The notes: a model not told the origin generated them from the sequence alone. A stretch of 64,000 bases of DNA from Acestrorhynchus altus (GCA_034509495.1 CM067522.1:21841500-21905499); one strand, 5' to 3'; shown: positions 14,569-29,800, counted from the first letter of the stretch. Made by a program: numbers and translations.

Positions 14569-17500
14569 GGATGGGAATCACCACTGATTTCCTGAATCGT
14601 TTGACAAGCTTGACCCAAACAGAACCTGGATACGGCATTGTAGATCAAGCTGTTCCAGTGCATAGCAGTCCCGGGTTCTTGTTCACTACACCGCTACAAA
14701 CGAAGGTGATGATGGCGTGGACAGAATGGTGTAGATGGCAGCAGTTTGTTGGTGAAATTCATTGGTCCTTTTCAAGGGCTCCCTGAAAAATGTCTTCAAG
14801 TGCGTTGTAGAAGCTTGTCTAGCAGTCAACAGTCTCACACCAGGAGGTACGCTACCCAAAAGTAACCTCCGAGAACCTTTTATAGGGAAGTGGGCGGGAA
14901 GACCCCGTTTCTTGGTCTTTTCAGTTTGATCAAAGATTATAGAGAAACAAGAACTTCCTCTTTTGAAGACCATGACCTTGCGTGTTTAATATGAAGAACA
15001 TGAACTGAAACGGCAGATTGACTTTGGGCATGCACCTCCTGCCAGCAGCTCCTGGCCAGACTGCCATCATCTGTTCCAGAGCATTTAGATTGCTTCACTG
15101 GTTTGCAGAAGAGTTCTCCAGTATTTAACGTCTCTGTTCAAATGGACGCAGCCGTTTCATTTGCGGAGAAGCTGTTGATCAGTACTGCTTATTTTTAGTA
15201 AGCATCACAACCCCACCACCCCCTCACCCGCCCCCAGTCGCCCCCCCCCATCTTATCCCCTCATCATAGTCCAGACTGCTGTCGCTGGTTGCCCATGGTG
15301 ACTGTTGTCATGGAAATCACAACATCATAATGCAGGAGAGAGGTACATGCTGATTGGTCACTTCAGAAGTGTCACTTCCTGGGGCTGAGGGGTGCGAAAG
15401 TGGGGGGACAGTAGGGGGTGATGATTTCTGAAGAATGTCTGGATGTCGTGGATCTGCAGAGAAAACGGGCCTGAAGACAATCGGATCAGACCTGAAGATG
15501 CCGATGAAAACATGAGTTTGAGCTGAGGGTTGGCAGGAACATTTCTGTCCGTTTGAGGGACACTGAGGAACATCGTCCCATCTCAGTAACCTTTATTTCT
15601 TGTGGATGATTGGAAACGAGTGATAGTTTCATAAATATTATAATCAGTTAATCAGACTTTATTTATGAAGCTCTTTCCTTACAAATCAGATTGAGATTCA
15701 AAGTTTTGGATCAGATCAGCCAGGACCCAAAGCCAGGCCTGAACAGAACCTTAGTCCAGTAACACATTTTCTGTCCACTACATGTATGCATATGCATGAT
15801 GGCAACAGCATATGTCCTGCGTCCGTTTGGTGCATCAGTTGTGCATGTCCTGAGAAATGAACACAACACGTACAGCGAAACCTGCAGCCGTCTCTTTCTC
15901 TTGAGACTACAAGGGCGTACGTCATTGTGACACGCCGTCGACACAGATCAGACAAAATGAAAACAAACCAGCATGCACTGCAACGAGCCATGTAATGATC
16001 ACTCTGCGCAGTGCTGGGTTAAGTCTGCCCACTAGTGGAAGCCTCCAGTAACACACACAGGACATAGGCAAGTATTAATGGCTAATGTCTTCAGACATTA
16101 TTCTCCTCCTTCCACCCTGATCTTCGATGGTCAGGACCCCACAGGACCACCACAGAGCAGCTGTGGTGGGTCATTCTCAGCCATCAGTCACACTGACATG
16201 GTGGTGGTGTGTTAGTGTGTGTTGCGCTGGTACGAGTGGATCAGACACAGCTGAGGGGGGTGGAGACACTGGTGAGGTGTGTAGGTGTTAGAGAGACCTG
16301 CAACAATGAAATGCATTAAAAGAGTTGAGGATGTTGCTCTACTCCTGCCTGACCGGCAGAAAACACTGACTATTTTACCATTTTACAGACAAATCACTAC
16401 TGTTTTCTCCTGTTTGATCAGTGTCAGTTAATCAGTCTGATAACCTTATTGATCAGTATTAGAAAATCTATAAAACTATTTGCAAATGCCATTGAAATCA
16501 AGGATATTCAAGAGTTGATCCTGCTCAGCGGTCACTACTGTCCAGGGAAGGTTTATACAGGGTTTTGGAGACGACTGAGGGTCTAAGCTGAACTGTATTT
16601 CCACTTCATATCCATTCAAATATACTTTATGAACCAAAATCTATTGTTGTTTTGTAAAATAGAATAACTGTCCTCACAGCGGTCACTGACATTTTGTAGG
16701 AATGATATAATGTCTCTCTTCTGTTCATCGCTGTAACTCGCCGTTCAGTCTTTATTCTTCTTTATTCTTCCACAATGCTCTTTATTCTCACTCTCTCACT
16801 CGTTCACTCTTTCACTCTCTCTCACTCTCTTACTCTCTGTCTCTTGCTCACTCACTTTCTCTTTTGTTTGATTACTTCTTCCTTTTTTCTCTCTATTCTC
16901 ACCAGTTCTCTCTTTCTATCCTCTTTTCCTCACTCTCTCTCTCTCTCCCTCTCCCATCTTCTTTGCCGTTTCTCTTTCTTTCTGTCTCTATTCCATGTTC
17001 TTTCTTTTTTGTCCTTGCTGCTCTTTTTTCTGTACCTCGTATTCTTCATTCTTTCTCTCCGTTTTTTTCTCTTATTTTTCCATCCCTCTCTCCTCCTGTG
17101 CTGCTGTAGGAACCTCAGAGCACTGTTATCCATAATCCATTGGATGGGATTAAGGTACCCCCTGTACACACACACACTCCCCTCTATGACGTCATCTAAC
17201 CGGAGTGTGTGTGAGCAGAGGGGTGTGTCTGTGTGTGTGTGCGCGGTTCTAGCCTGCTCTGATGTGGCTTTGTGTGTTTGGTAGAAGATGCTTTTGGCAT
17301 GAGTTTAACATTCTACCTTAACATGATCATAATCACAAGATATCATAACCAAGCGACATTATCATAGAAGATATAATTATGCATCATTATCATAATCACT
17401 CAACATCATGGACGCGAGATATCATTCAACATGATCGTAATCACTAGTGTCATAATCACTCCACATTATCATAATTATCAACATTATCATAATCAGGCAA

Positions 17501-20500
17501 TATGATAATCACGCAATGATCCAGATGCTTTTTTCTTTAATCGTGTTCTTCTGGAAGTATTATTTCTGGAAGTCGAGCCGAATCAGAGGCATATAAACTC
17601 TTAAAATCCTGGTCTGGATTTTGAGTTTTGGAGCTGAAACTCCATTTACCTCAGAAACCATGATGGATTGACCACTGGGAGAACTGGAAAAATAGCGGTG
17701 GGCCGCTATTTGTGGGAAAGACATGTCCTCCCCTTCAGTCGAAAAAGACAAAATGATCAAACCAAACTAGCGTGAATCTCCATGTGCTAGCATCATTAAG
17801 ATAATACCCCCAAAAGCTTTTTTCTGGTTTAAAGTCATTTTTTAAGATTTTTATTAAATTTAAAGAAGAAACTTAATCGAGAATAAACCTCGGTTTTCAT
17901 GCTAGCAAGACTTTCAGTTAGCATACTAGCATTACGTTAGCATAATAATGCCAGTGTTTTTCCTTTTTTTGCATTTTAAGCTCCTTAAGAGACATTTTAC
18001 TGGAAATCAATTTAAAATCTTTGTCATCAGAAGAGCGCTAAAGCTAAAACTAGCATGAGTTTGAGTTTGGATGCTAGCATATTATTAGCACATTAATACC
18101 GTTATATTGTTTTTATTCTTCTTTTAAACAGCTTTTTTATATTTGTGAGATTTTAAAGCTTACATTTAAAGATTAAAATTGTAGGCAGTATAGGTTCTCA
18201 AGCTAGCAAGCGTTTGTTTTCGCATGCTAGCATAATTAGCATAATACCCCCTGAAAAGCTGTTTTCAGCTTTTAATATCTTTACAAGCAAGTATAAACTT
18301 GCAGACAGTGCAGGTTCTCGCATGAGCACAAATTTTACTTAGTATGTTAGCATAACATTAGCATAATCCTATGAGATTCTGGTTTAGGTTCAGGTTTTGT
18401 CTTTAAAGGGTTCTAAAAGATTCTGCCGGGTTCTAAAGGGTTCTATGGGGTTTTGTGATGTGAGTGTTTGCCAACACCGGAACTGAAGTGAATATAAGCT
18501 CCTGTGGGTTTGGGAGAAGTAGATCACTCCAGAGTGATCTTTTGAATGGAGTGCGCGAGGTCTGTACACACAGCGTGTGATGTTTCAGGCGGGGGAGCAA
18601 CAGTTGGCAGGAATAAGTATCAGCATGACAGCATGGCATCTTGTTGCTGTGTGTCTGCATTCTGATCAACGGCACTGTGTGAAGTGGCGTCATCATGTGG
18701 CGATGTCCGGAGACGCATCAAAGCTTGCTGAGGGTCCACAGAGCAGGTGTTATGTGTGGGTCAGATGCAGCAGTGCTGCTGGAGTGTTTCTGTCCACTCA
18801 CTGTCCACTCTGTCAGACACTCCTACCGAGTGTCTCCACCTTGTAGATGTAAAGTCAGAGACAGAAGCTGATCTGTTTCTGCACAGTTTGTGTTGGTCAT
18901 CCTCTAGTCCTTCATCAGTGCTCACAGGACGCTGAGGAGTTTAAACACTCCAGCAGGACTACTGTCTCATCCAGCACAACACACACTAACACAACAACGA
19001 AAACAGTTGTTTTCTAGAATCACGCACCTATCCTTTAAAGCTTTGCTGACGTTTATGGACAACATGGACAAAACGTCTGAATGAGTGGTCATACCCATGC
19101 CAGATGTCCACCAGATCTGATTTAAATCACCAGCCAGTTCTACCAATCAGTGTGTTTACATGTGAGGTCTAGAAATCCAGTAACAAGAGTTGGATTTTAG
19201 CACGGTCATCGGATTTCTCAGTGCATGTATACTCTTGAGATGGAATTGTCTCGGATTTCTCAATCTGTGCATATGTGAAAACAGTTCCCACGAGACAGCA
19301 ATGAAACACTTTGAAGTGTGTTTTGTTGCAAGAAATTTGGGTTTTACACACTCACTGATTAATTCCTAAAGCAGGACATTTCCTGTGTCCATTTCCAGAG
19401 TTCCAATGATCACTACCATTATTCCACCATTTCTTCATTTTACTCCATTCACTGTGGTCAAAGTTGTTAGTTGTCCTCGTCTCAGGGTAGAGACAGCTTG
19501 CGTTACAGTGCCGATTATGAAAAATGAAAGAACAAAGACATTCTCAGTCTTGCCTAATAATACTGGCCCACATACTGCTGGCCTAGTCGTCCTATTTACG
19601 GCAGCTTCTGGTGTCCTTGGTGATGGCCACGGCTCGGCCATGACAGGTGCTCCGTTCCATTTCTCAGGTGACCTCCCCCTCCTCCCTGCTTTCATGACAT
19701 CATTCTGTCGTTCTCTCTCTCTTGCTCTCTCCTCTTGCGATTCTCTGCTCAAGAGGGTTGAAATGAGGGCATGGAAGAGTTTGAGCTGTTCTCTTTTCAC
19801 TGTCCTTTTAGACTGTATGCAATTTGTCTAATGGACAAGTATAAACTCCGTAACTCCACAAAGCAATCTTCTTGGCACAATCCACCAATGACCCCGTAAA
19901 TGTCCTGTATCTGGGTTTTGACTATATAAGTGTTTTAAAAGCTTTCTCTGTTTGAAATCGGAATATGTTCGGACATAGTTCTTTGAACAACAAACCGTTG
20001 ATCTTTGCTCAGACCACGGTGCCTCCACACACATGTTCGTTGGTCATCTCCACCGTGTGCAAAAGTGGATCTCACTGAAGATAAACCATGACCATCTGGC
20101 ACGACCCCATTGCAGTCTTTGGCGACGTTGACATGGTGTTAAGGGCAGTCATTGTAAGTGTCTGCATGCATGTGCTTGACTGTTGGGTCACTCCACAGAT
20201 GTCAGACAGTCTGTCGGTTCTCCCTCTACGTAATTCCTGTAGGGTTCTCAGATTCTTCTTGTTGTGTGTCACCTTCTGTCCACTGCCACGAACAGTGTGC
20301 TAGTATTGTGCACAATAGGTGTACAGTACAATATGTGCACAATAAGCTGAGTGTCCTCGATGTGCTCTGAATTTCCCCACTTCGGGACTAGTAAAGGTTC
20401 ATCTTATCCTCTAAGACCAACCTGCTTTCCAACACAACACAACAGCATGAGTCAGAATGGAAACCATGCACACAACGGGACGACCTTATATAGTGGCGTG

Positions 20501-20842
20501 TGGAGCTTTCGAAAATTCTTCTGGGTGCAGTGTTTTTGATGATTAGAGTTTTTAAAGCTGGAGTCGGAGCTGTGCTTTGCTGGAGAGATCACTGAATGTC
20601 GCTTGTGTGATTCTTACCGGAATGGTCTTGATCAGTAGGCCTGATTTGAGTGTTGAGAAATAAATGGAGTTTCAGCTCATGGTTCTGTTCTCTGGAGATG
20701 TGAAGTGCGTTTTTAATATCCGTATATGTGTGTATAGATTAACAAGCATGTTGCAACTGTCCTAATGAGGTTTCCCACGCATCAGTGAAGGCCTAATTGT
20801 GTGATCCCTGGAGTTTTGTTTTTTGAAATGTTCATTTAGGAT

Positions 20843-20897
<55 letters not shown>

Positions 20898-23800
20898 TGT
20901 GAGTGTGGGGGGTGGGATACCATCCCTCACCGCTCTGAAAATAACACCTGAGGTCATTTTTTTTAACCATAATTTTGTCTTGTTCTCACCCCAGGAATCG
21001 TCTGACAGCAGTAATGCCACAGTGGAGGACGAAGACATGAAAGGTGAGAGGCGGCAGGAGTTTGGAGACGAGACTAAAATGGCTCAGTGATGGTGCTCGC
21101 ACCGCACTACAGGGGTCCAAGTGTTAGGGGTGTGCTATTCAGAAGCACTGCATGTTCATGACAGGGTTCTTGGTTTGGGGGTACAGTTCTAGATGCATTG
21201 AAATGTTCTCCAGAGTGTTGACACTTGGATTATTCCATCGTCCACCAACAGAACTCTGAGAGAGCAAAACTGGTCATGCTTTCTCTGGGTGGGTCAATGG
21301 CCCTTTCATTCCCATTACAACCAGTACGATGTTGGTTGGCACAGGTGTCTGTTAGCCGTCGTATAGGAGATGAGGACCTGACACTCTCGTCTGAGCCCAT
21401 TGGCTGCCCAGCAATATTCAAAAAGAGGCAGTGGTGGGAGAATATGTGATTGGGGGAAGTGCTAGTGGTGTTGGAGAATTGACACTTCAAAGTAGTCGGC
21501 TGGTGCAGTTGGTGCGGACTCGTATGCATGTATTCCAGTAACCTCACCCACACCCATCCCTGCTGTTCTGGGGTGAATGACTGCTGCAAAGACCGAATAG
21601 GGCCTTCTTCTGGAGCCCCAGCAGCTCAGTGTACACTTCACTGTAGCTCCAGGACTGATGGAAGTGTGTGTGTGTGTGTGTGAGTGTGTGAGTGTGTGGG
21701 TGGTCACTGCTACTCTTACTACGACTAGTGTAGGGCAAGGGCACTTTGTGCTATAATTAACTTGTGTGTGAGGCTACAATCCCTCCTGGCAATACTGTAC
21801 GAATAATACCCACAGTTTGGAAGCAGCACGAGAAACTGTTAGAAGGTACTGTATGGGTTTGTGTGAAGATGTTTTGATGTTTGGTTTGGATGGGATTATG
21901 TACTGCTTCATCAGAAGCAGCATGTTTAAGCTGATTCCCGTGGTTTGTACAGGTACGACTTACATGGATGATTAGATGATTAGATGTTTTTTCAGGAGAT
22001 GCTGTTGGATATTTCTGTAATTGTAGTGTTCTGAGGTCGGGTTGATGAACGTTGCAGAATCAGTTGTTTATCATTAGACGTTGGCGTCTGATCTTGAAGA
22101 TGATGCTGAACTTGGTGTAGGGGTTTGTTTGTAGTTTTGGGTAAAGACATGGTGCTGATTGGATCATAAACGGCCACAGCAACGTTAGATGAAGGGAGGA
22201 GCCTACCTGAGAGTGTTTGGGAAAGGGGTGGACACTACCTAACCTCAAATATTAGGTGCAGGATTTCTTCGTCAGAGTTATCGTAGCTGGACGAGCTGCC
22301 AGAACAATCGCTGTTCTTCGAGGCCTTTGAAGCATTTTCTAGACTTGACTTTTGCAGAAGTTCTATATTTGCTTCTGTCAGCATCGTCCACAAACCTGAT
22401 CCCTCCTTGAGGAATGATAACCTGGTTAATCTAAAGTTAAATATAAAAATAAGAATTTGATCTCTCCTTTCCATTCTGTTCATTTCATCCCTCCGTCTGT
22501 TTTCACCTTTGATTTACTCTGATGATCAGTGTTGGTGGACTCCTGCACTCTTTAAACTGGCTCATTAAATAATGTTGCTGTCATGCAAAAACCTCGTATC
22601 TCCAAAACGGCAGCTTTACAGGAGAAGGAAAGTGGATAGAGACACAAGATTTTTGGTGCATTTCTATTGGTCCATTCGCCACGGATAACACGTTACGATA
22701 ATTAGCCGTATGTACGACAGTAATAAACTACTAAACATTACTACAAATATTGGAGAAGCAGGCGACTGCACAAAGGCGACTGTGTGTGGACAAAAGTATT
22801 GGGACACCTCATTCATTGTGTCAAATGACCTTGGGAACCTGTTTTGAAGGGATTAAACAAGAATTGGGGATACGCCTCTTTTGAACGGACGGAGAGAGAA
22901 CGGGGACCTATTGAATTGGTGAAACAAGAACATACACACAGTTTGAACTGCTGAAAGCTCCTCCCTGACTCATCAAAAAGTCAAACACGTAATTCTTTGA
23001 GTGGCAGCAATGACGAAGTAAACACTAAAGCGTGCACTGAAAGCTCCTCCAGCACTGGTCTGTTGTTGTGTCTGTGACTCAAGGCTGCACGATATGCTCA
23101 AAAACACCTTCATTAAGGTCCAAAGTCGCTTCCAAAGTCGTCCTAAATCAGTAATCTTACCTGGACAGAAATTGTCCCAAAAATATTCAACAAACAGAAA
23201 TATCGTTCAGCCCTGCTATCACCTGTCTCTCCTCTCATCATCTCATCTCTCACCTGTCCGTCGATGTGGGGGGCTGGGCCACAGGAAGGAGTGTAGATAA
23301 CAGCTCAGGTCTCGCCCATTCAAACCTCAGCTCCCACCCTGAACACGCCCACACACACCAGAGCCCCGCCCCTGCTGTCTTCAGTGAGTGATGCTTTATG
23401 TACTGTTCAGATTTCCTGATGTTGATTTCTCGCCTCTTCTCACGTTTTGTTTCTATAAGACGCTCAAGACATTGAGAGACCCTTAACAGCAGCAGTGACA
23501 CCAGAAGTGTCCAAAGGACAGCTTAATGACTGTTGGGTCAATGCCCAAACACAAATAATGCTGTGTATTGTTCGGTCTGGAAGTCCAGCACTTCCTTTGC
23601 GAAGTTTTAAGCCCTTTCACAAAGAGTCTGCAGGAAAAATGTGAATTTTAATGATAATAAATCATACAAAATATATCTCGATATATCGATATTTACGATT
23701 TATTGCCCACCAGGGAGGGATGTTATAGTGGCTCTTTGGACCACATCAACTACATTACCCAGACTCCTCTAGCTTCAGACGTCATGGACGTCATACCCTA

Positions 23801-26800
23801 CACCAACCCATCATCGACTACTCACCAACCGTGCCCCTGGAGAGCTACGTACCTGCAGGTTTCAACTCCACCCAAAATCTAACATCACATTCAGCCAATC
23901 AAGAACTTCTGAAGGCAGTAATTAGTTGGATCAGGTGTGATGGATTAGGGTTGAATCTCAAGTCTGCAGGATGGGAGCCCTCCAGGAGCAGGGTTGGTGA
24001 CCCCTGCCCTAGATTATTGTCTCCTGTATACTGATTACCTTTCCCTGTTCATCATTACCTATCTGCCCACCTGTCCTCACCTGACATTCCTACCTGCTGG
24101 TAGAGAGGCGCATGCTGTTCTAGATAATATATCTTCATTCATGGTGAATGTAGAACTATATCCCACTTACACTGTTCCAAAATGTTACTAGAATTCAGCT
24201 TGTTAGTTTTAGAACACCCGGCTGTCTTCTTTAGACCAGTAGTGTTGGTTAGATCTGCATGTTCTTTACCCCTCCTGTACTGTATCTGTCCTGTTGTCCC
24301 TCAAGCTGACCCTCACCTCTGTCTCTCTCTTTGCCCTCTGCCCCCCTTACCCCCGGCCCTCCCAGCTACCACCAAGTTCACAGACCTGCTGGGAGTGGTG
24401 CGTAAGGGCTCAGGCCCGGCAGCTGATGGTGAGGGGAGTGCCAGCAACCCCCCAGGTGCTCCCCTTACTCCTACTGCCCCTCCTGCCCCTCAAACACCTA
24501 ACACTCCCATGCAGAGTAAGTACGAGATGGGGGAAGAAGATTGATTGTGCTTTTCCTCTGTGTGGTATCTACACTGCTCGACTCGGTTTTACCTTTTCCA
24601 CCTGGTACTTTCTTGGAACCTGGTTCCCAGAACCGGGTACTGTTTCAGTACCTGCTCACTCGTGGTTCCAAGCAAGCCAAGCAGAGTATCATCCAAGGTT
24701 ACAGCGTTGTATTGTGAAGTTGTATTACATACGTAATACCCATATCAACACATTATTTGTTCTGCCTTTGGTCTTTTGCGACGTTGCCATTCGCATTTTG
24801 AGTTGGAAATTCCTACTTGATGAAGGACACCAGCTCATTCTTGCCTATGATTTTCACGTGCCTGTCCATCATGGTAGGAGGTGGACGAAAGGTCTTACAG
24901 GCACAAATGATGTTGTCATAGCTTGGCCTCCAAGTCTTCAGTCTAATGCAGTCCAAAGCTGGTTGTGATGTTGAGAAATCCAATTGTCCAACTGCTCACT
25001 CAAGGCTTGTTTGGACGTAACAATGGACGTCTGTCTGTCTGCTGCAGGAGCTGCATCCATTCTTGTGAGGTTTAGTTACTGACGCTCCCCAACTCAGAAA
25101 GCTGGCCCGGTGTGATTTATGTGTACTCTTCTCATGAATACAGTATTTCCAACCTACCCTGAAGGATCATGGGCCAGAACATGGCAATGGACAACAAACC
25201 AGGTGACCCAATGAATCGCAAAGCGAGTTGGGAAGTGAAGGTACCATGCAGTGGAAATGCATCAAAAGTCATCTATCGTTGTAGTTCTGTAGAAGATCTC
25301 CACATCTCACCTGCTTCACTATTGCTTTCCCATTCATCACGTCTCCATTTCTCTCTTCCTTCGGGCCTGCCTCCCTGACCTCCCTCACTTTTGCCCTGCC
25401 CACTGACCATCTCAGTGTCCCGTCTCACAGACCTGGTGAGCAGCGTGCGCCGGAATCCCACCCCCCAGGCAGACTCTGACTCAGCAACCCCCAGCCGACC
25501 CCTCACTATCCCTGCCCAACCCTCTCCCCCTCCCCCTCAGTCCTCCTCCAGCCCCCAACCTCCTTCACACTGTGAGTACAGCACTTGGCCCTAGCATTAA
25601 CGATGCAGCCACGTGGTTTTAATGCTTGCCCATGATGCTGTTGGACTAACACGCGCCTGTCCTGGGATGTTTCTCCAGAAACTTGGAGAAAGTAGGTTTC
25701 TTTTGAGATTTCAAAGGCTTTTGGTGGTTTAAATCCTGTGGTGTCCCACCAGAGGTAGCAGCAGAAAGCGGTGTGTGGATTTATCCAAGCATGAGGAGCT
25801 TGTTTGGAGGCTGAACGTTAACCAGAGTGTGGCTCTAGGTTCTTCTGACCGATGGTTTGTGACTAATGTGAGACCCATTGTGTGTTTTAGTGTGTGAGGG
25901 TGAGAAGATAGACAGTAGATATGGCAGATCTTGACTCTGACTGTTCTGCTTCTTCTGACAGCACGCAAACAGGAGATCATCAAAATCACTGAACAGCTGA
26001 TCGAGGCCATCAACAATGGAGACTTTGAGGCTTATGCGTAAGTCACAGAACATCTGTTTTCATGTTGTTTGCTGATGCAAGGCCAGAAATAAAAATAAAC
26101 CACTGTCTTTTATTCTGGCCAGTAAAATCTGTGACCCTGGTTTGACCTCGTTTGAGCCAGAAGCTCTGGGGAACCTCGTGGAGGGCATGGACTTCCACAG
26201 ATTCTACTTTGAGAACTGTGAGTAAATTAGGGTTTGGTCAGTTGTCTTGTAGTTACAATAGTTGCATCCAGAAGGAATCAACCAGTTGTCACTCAGCATG
26301 GCAGCAGGTCATCTTCAGTGATAAGTCTTGCGTTTGTCTTTGTGGACAAACCACCAACCACTGTACTGTATCCTCCAATGCTTCAAAATGCTCTTCTGAT
26401 ATGGAATTTCTGTTACCCAGTGTTGTCCAAGAACAGCAAGCCCATCCACACCACCATTTTGAACCCTCATGTACACCTGATCGGTGAAGACGCCGCCTGC
26501 ATAGCGTACATCCGCCTCACGCAGTACGTGGATGGTCAGGGCCGGCCACGCAGCAGCCAGTCAGAGGAGACCAGGGTGTGGCATCGTCGGGACTCCAAGT
26601 GGCAGAACGTCCATTTCCACTGCTCTGGGGCTCCTGCGGCTCCACTCCAATGAAGGTGAGGTCACCTACGATTCGTCACTTCAGGCTTCTACCGCCGAGA
26701 CGAGCACTCGAGATACAAATAGTCTAATGACTCAATTCACACTCGTCAATAATAACAAACGAACAATAGGTCTTGACACTGACGTGGTGGTGGTGGTGGT

Positions 26801-29800
26801 GTCGGTGTGTGTTGCAGTGCTGCTGGATCCTATTGCACACCGTGCAGGTATTTATTGCCCAATAACCCTTGTGCAGCACCATCTGCCGGAGCTTGAAGTT
26901 ACTACCACCTTAAATAAAGATGGTGCCGACAATGACGGTATGCTTACGTGTGTTTGCAGGGACAGCTCATTGTAGCCACAACTGAGAAGAGCGCCCAACC
27001 AGAGAGGAAGAGAGAGCGAGAGGGAGGGAGGAAGGAGAGGATGTCCAGTGTCATGTGGCTTTGAGTCTGCAGTGCCTGACCCTACCACACTGGGCTACGC
27101 CCCTCACCCGTCAAATCACGTCTCTGTGCAATGTCCACCCTGCCCACTCCCTTGTCCCCCCCTTCCCACCTGTGTTGCCACACCCTGCTGTGAGTGAATG
27201 CCGAGCGGAGTCCGGTGGTCCTGACTGGACAGCAAGGCCCTTTGTGTTCTGTCAGCGGCACGTCATGCTTCCTCTCTCACCGTCCCAGTGTTAACGAGCG
27301 TGTTTCACGCGTACATACAAGCGTCTACATTTTTAATATTACTATGGTGATTAATATTGTTCTTAATGTTGTTTATTATGATTATGATTATTACAACACA
27401 GAAGCAATTGCGTGTCCTTTGTACAACTCCGTATTCTGGATGCCGGTGATGTTCCGATTGAAGTCTTTCTTTTTTGCGCAGCCTCTTTTTTTTTCTCCCC
27501 GACCGCATGGCACTCTCTGTGTATTGGCAGTGGCTGTTGCTATGGTAACGATCTGGGGGGGGGGGGGGTCGAAGCACAGTGTTTTTGTATAGGGTTTTCA
27601 GTGTGAGGGATCACACTCGGGTTTTTGAAGTGTGTGAAGGTATGAGTGTGTGTGTGTGAGGTGGGGGTGGCGAAGTCATCAACAGAGTTCTGAACACAGC
27701 GATTATTTATATTCGGGGTCTTCCAGTCTTCAGTTGTCCTTTGCCTTTCCGTCGCTGTTACAAAGATTTTTCCAGAATTCCGAAGATCTGTAGACACTCG
27801 GGACAAGGCCTCTACATCGTTCAGTTACCATTTGTGGACACACTGTCGCTTACTTCGACTTTGCTCCTGCACCACTACCGCAATATCGGTATTCCAACGC
27901 ACAGCTGGAGACACCAGCGACTCTCCGGGTTCGTCAGAGACCGTTCCCGTTTTGAACTGGGCCTAAGGTCAGTTTCCAAACTTTGGTAGCTTCACAGCTG
28001 AGCACAAAATCTAAGCCATAATCCTGCTAAAAGGTGCTATAATGCGTATTAGTCTAGCTAACCTGGTTGCTCAAGACCAGGCACCTGCTGGTGGCTCCAG
28101 ATGGCACCTACAGTGGGTGCCTGACGTAACTGTTGAAGGACGTTGGTGAGTTTTTATACCGCAAGTTTGAAAGAAAGATGATTGCTATGATACAGGAGAT
28201 CCTACAGGCTTCATGAGGGCTTTAACAGGGAAAACCTTAGTTAGGCCTCCAAGGTTGTGACTGAAGAAGACACGAAAACGGCGAAATCAACGGAATCACA
28301 GTTGGCAACATTTTTGCTTTATTTTTGTTGTTCTTATTGTTGTTCCTCTTGTATTTTAAGATCATTTATAATAAGTTGTTTAATATTAATATTACTCATC
28401 GTTTGCGTTTCCAGGGAATACATTACGAAATCATTTGTTCCTCAGTTTCCGAGACTTTCGGAAGGACGATCGCGTGTTTGTAGTACTTGAAGGTGTTCAG
28501 CTACTCTGGACGTGGATGTCTACCCTGTGGAAAGGCTGCATGCAAGGTGATGTGCTACTTGACAGCACTCGATGGCAGAGTTACGATGTTTTTTTTCCGG
28601 TGGAGTCGAGTCTGGAGGGTTGGTGGTAAGGTTTTTTTCTTTTTTGCAACGGAAAGTTCATTCTTTCTTCTACAAAAGTGTACTTAAGAAGATTGAAAGC
28701 ATAAGGTGACATATCGCAACCCCGGAACAGCTGACCGACCAGCTGAGCGTGCTGGTGTTCGGTCGGAGAGTGTAGTGGCGAGGGACTCAAGTGAGTGTAG
28801 CCGATTTTTTTTTTTTTTTTTTTTACCTCGTTTGATGGCAGACGAGGCGTTTTCAGAGGCTCATTCTTTTGTTTGCGTCCTTTCGTGCGTTTGTATTTAT
28901 TTATTTATTTATTTAACTCCCTGATCTCGGTTTTTATCTCCGAGCTTCAGGTCTGTTGTACAGCTTTCTCTTTCGTCACTTTTTTTCTTTTCCCTCATGA
29001 CTCTCCACCCGCAAGCTTATTTTACCGAAGGCATAGTGAAGCGAATTAGAGAAAATTACAGATTTTGTCCTCTGATGGACATGTCCACTATCCCAACCAC
29101 CCTTCCTAAGCAAGAATCATATCAGAACCATTAAAAAAACCAACAACTATCCATCAACTGGAGCGACGCCACAAGCAAACCATCTGGGTATCTGTTTCTG
29201 CTCTAGTGTTGTGCTGTTATTGTCCTTTTTAAGAGTCGATTCATTGTTGTGGACCCCTCGCGTCCCGCCACGAACGCCTCATCTTGTCTCTCGTCTCGAC
29301 CGCAAGTGATATGAGACTATTTCCCTACGTTTTCCGTGTGCTCGACACCCCTCCGCGTCACTCCCTGAAAATATAAAAAGACGAAAGCGAGAAACAAACG
29401 AAACGAGAAATAAAAAAAATCAGAAAAAAAACAGCATGTAAAAAATTTACTAACGTTCTTTGTGTTTAGCGTTGAAAATAACCATGTAAAAAAGTGAGGA
29501 TGCACATTATTACTAATAAACAGGACACACGGTATTAACGCAGCAGTTTACTAGCATTTTAGCTGGAATTTCTTGCATGACAGTCACAAACACAAACGTA
29601 AATGTTTGGTGTTGAACTTTTATCTTTTTTTTTTTTTTTGTTAGTCATTTTCTATTGAATGCTGGTTAACTAAACCTTTCTCTTCTCTATTTTCCAAGCT
29701 TTGTAAGTGCATAAACTATTTTTGTCTTGAGATGATAAAGATGAGGATTATATAAACGAAAGCTATAATGGTGAGTGAGGTTATGAACATTGGTGATCTT

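Noticed and set aside
24294..24968. 224-aa plus-strand frame
   Set aside because: Wrong frame across the camk2b proline-rich exon plus downstream MITE-like sequence; the supported frame uses the splice sites.
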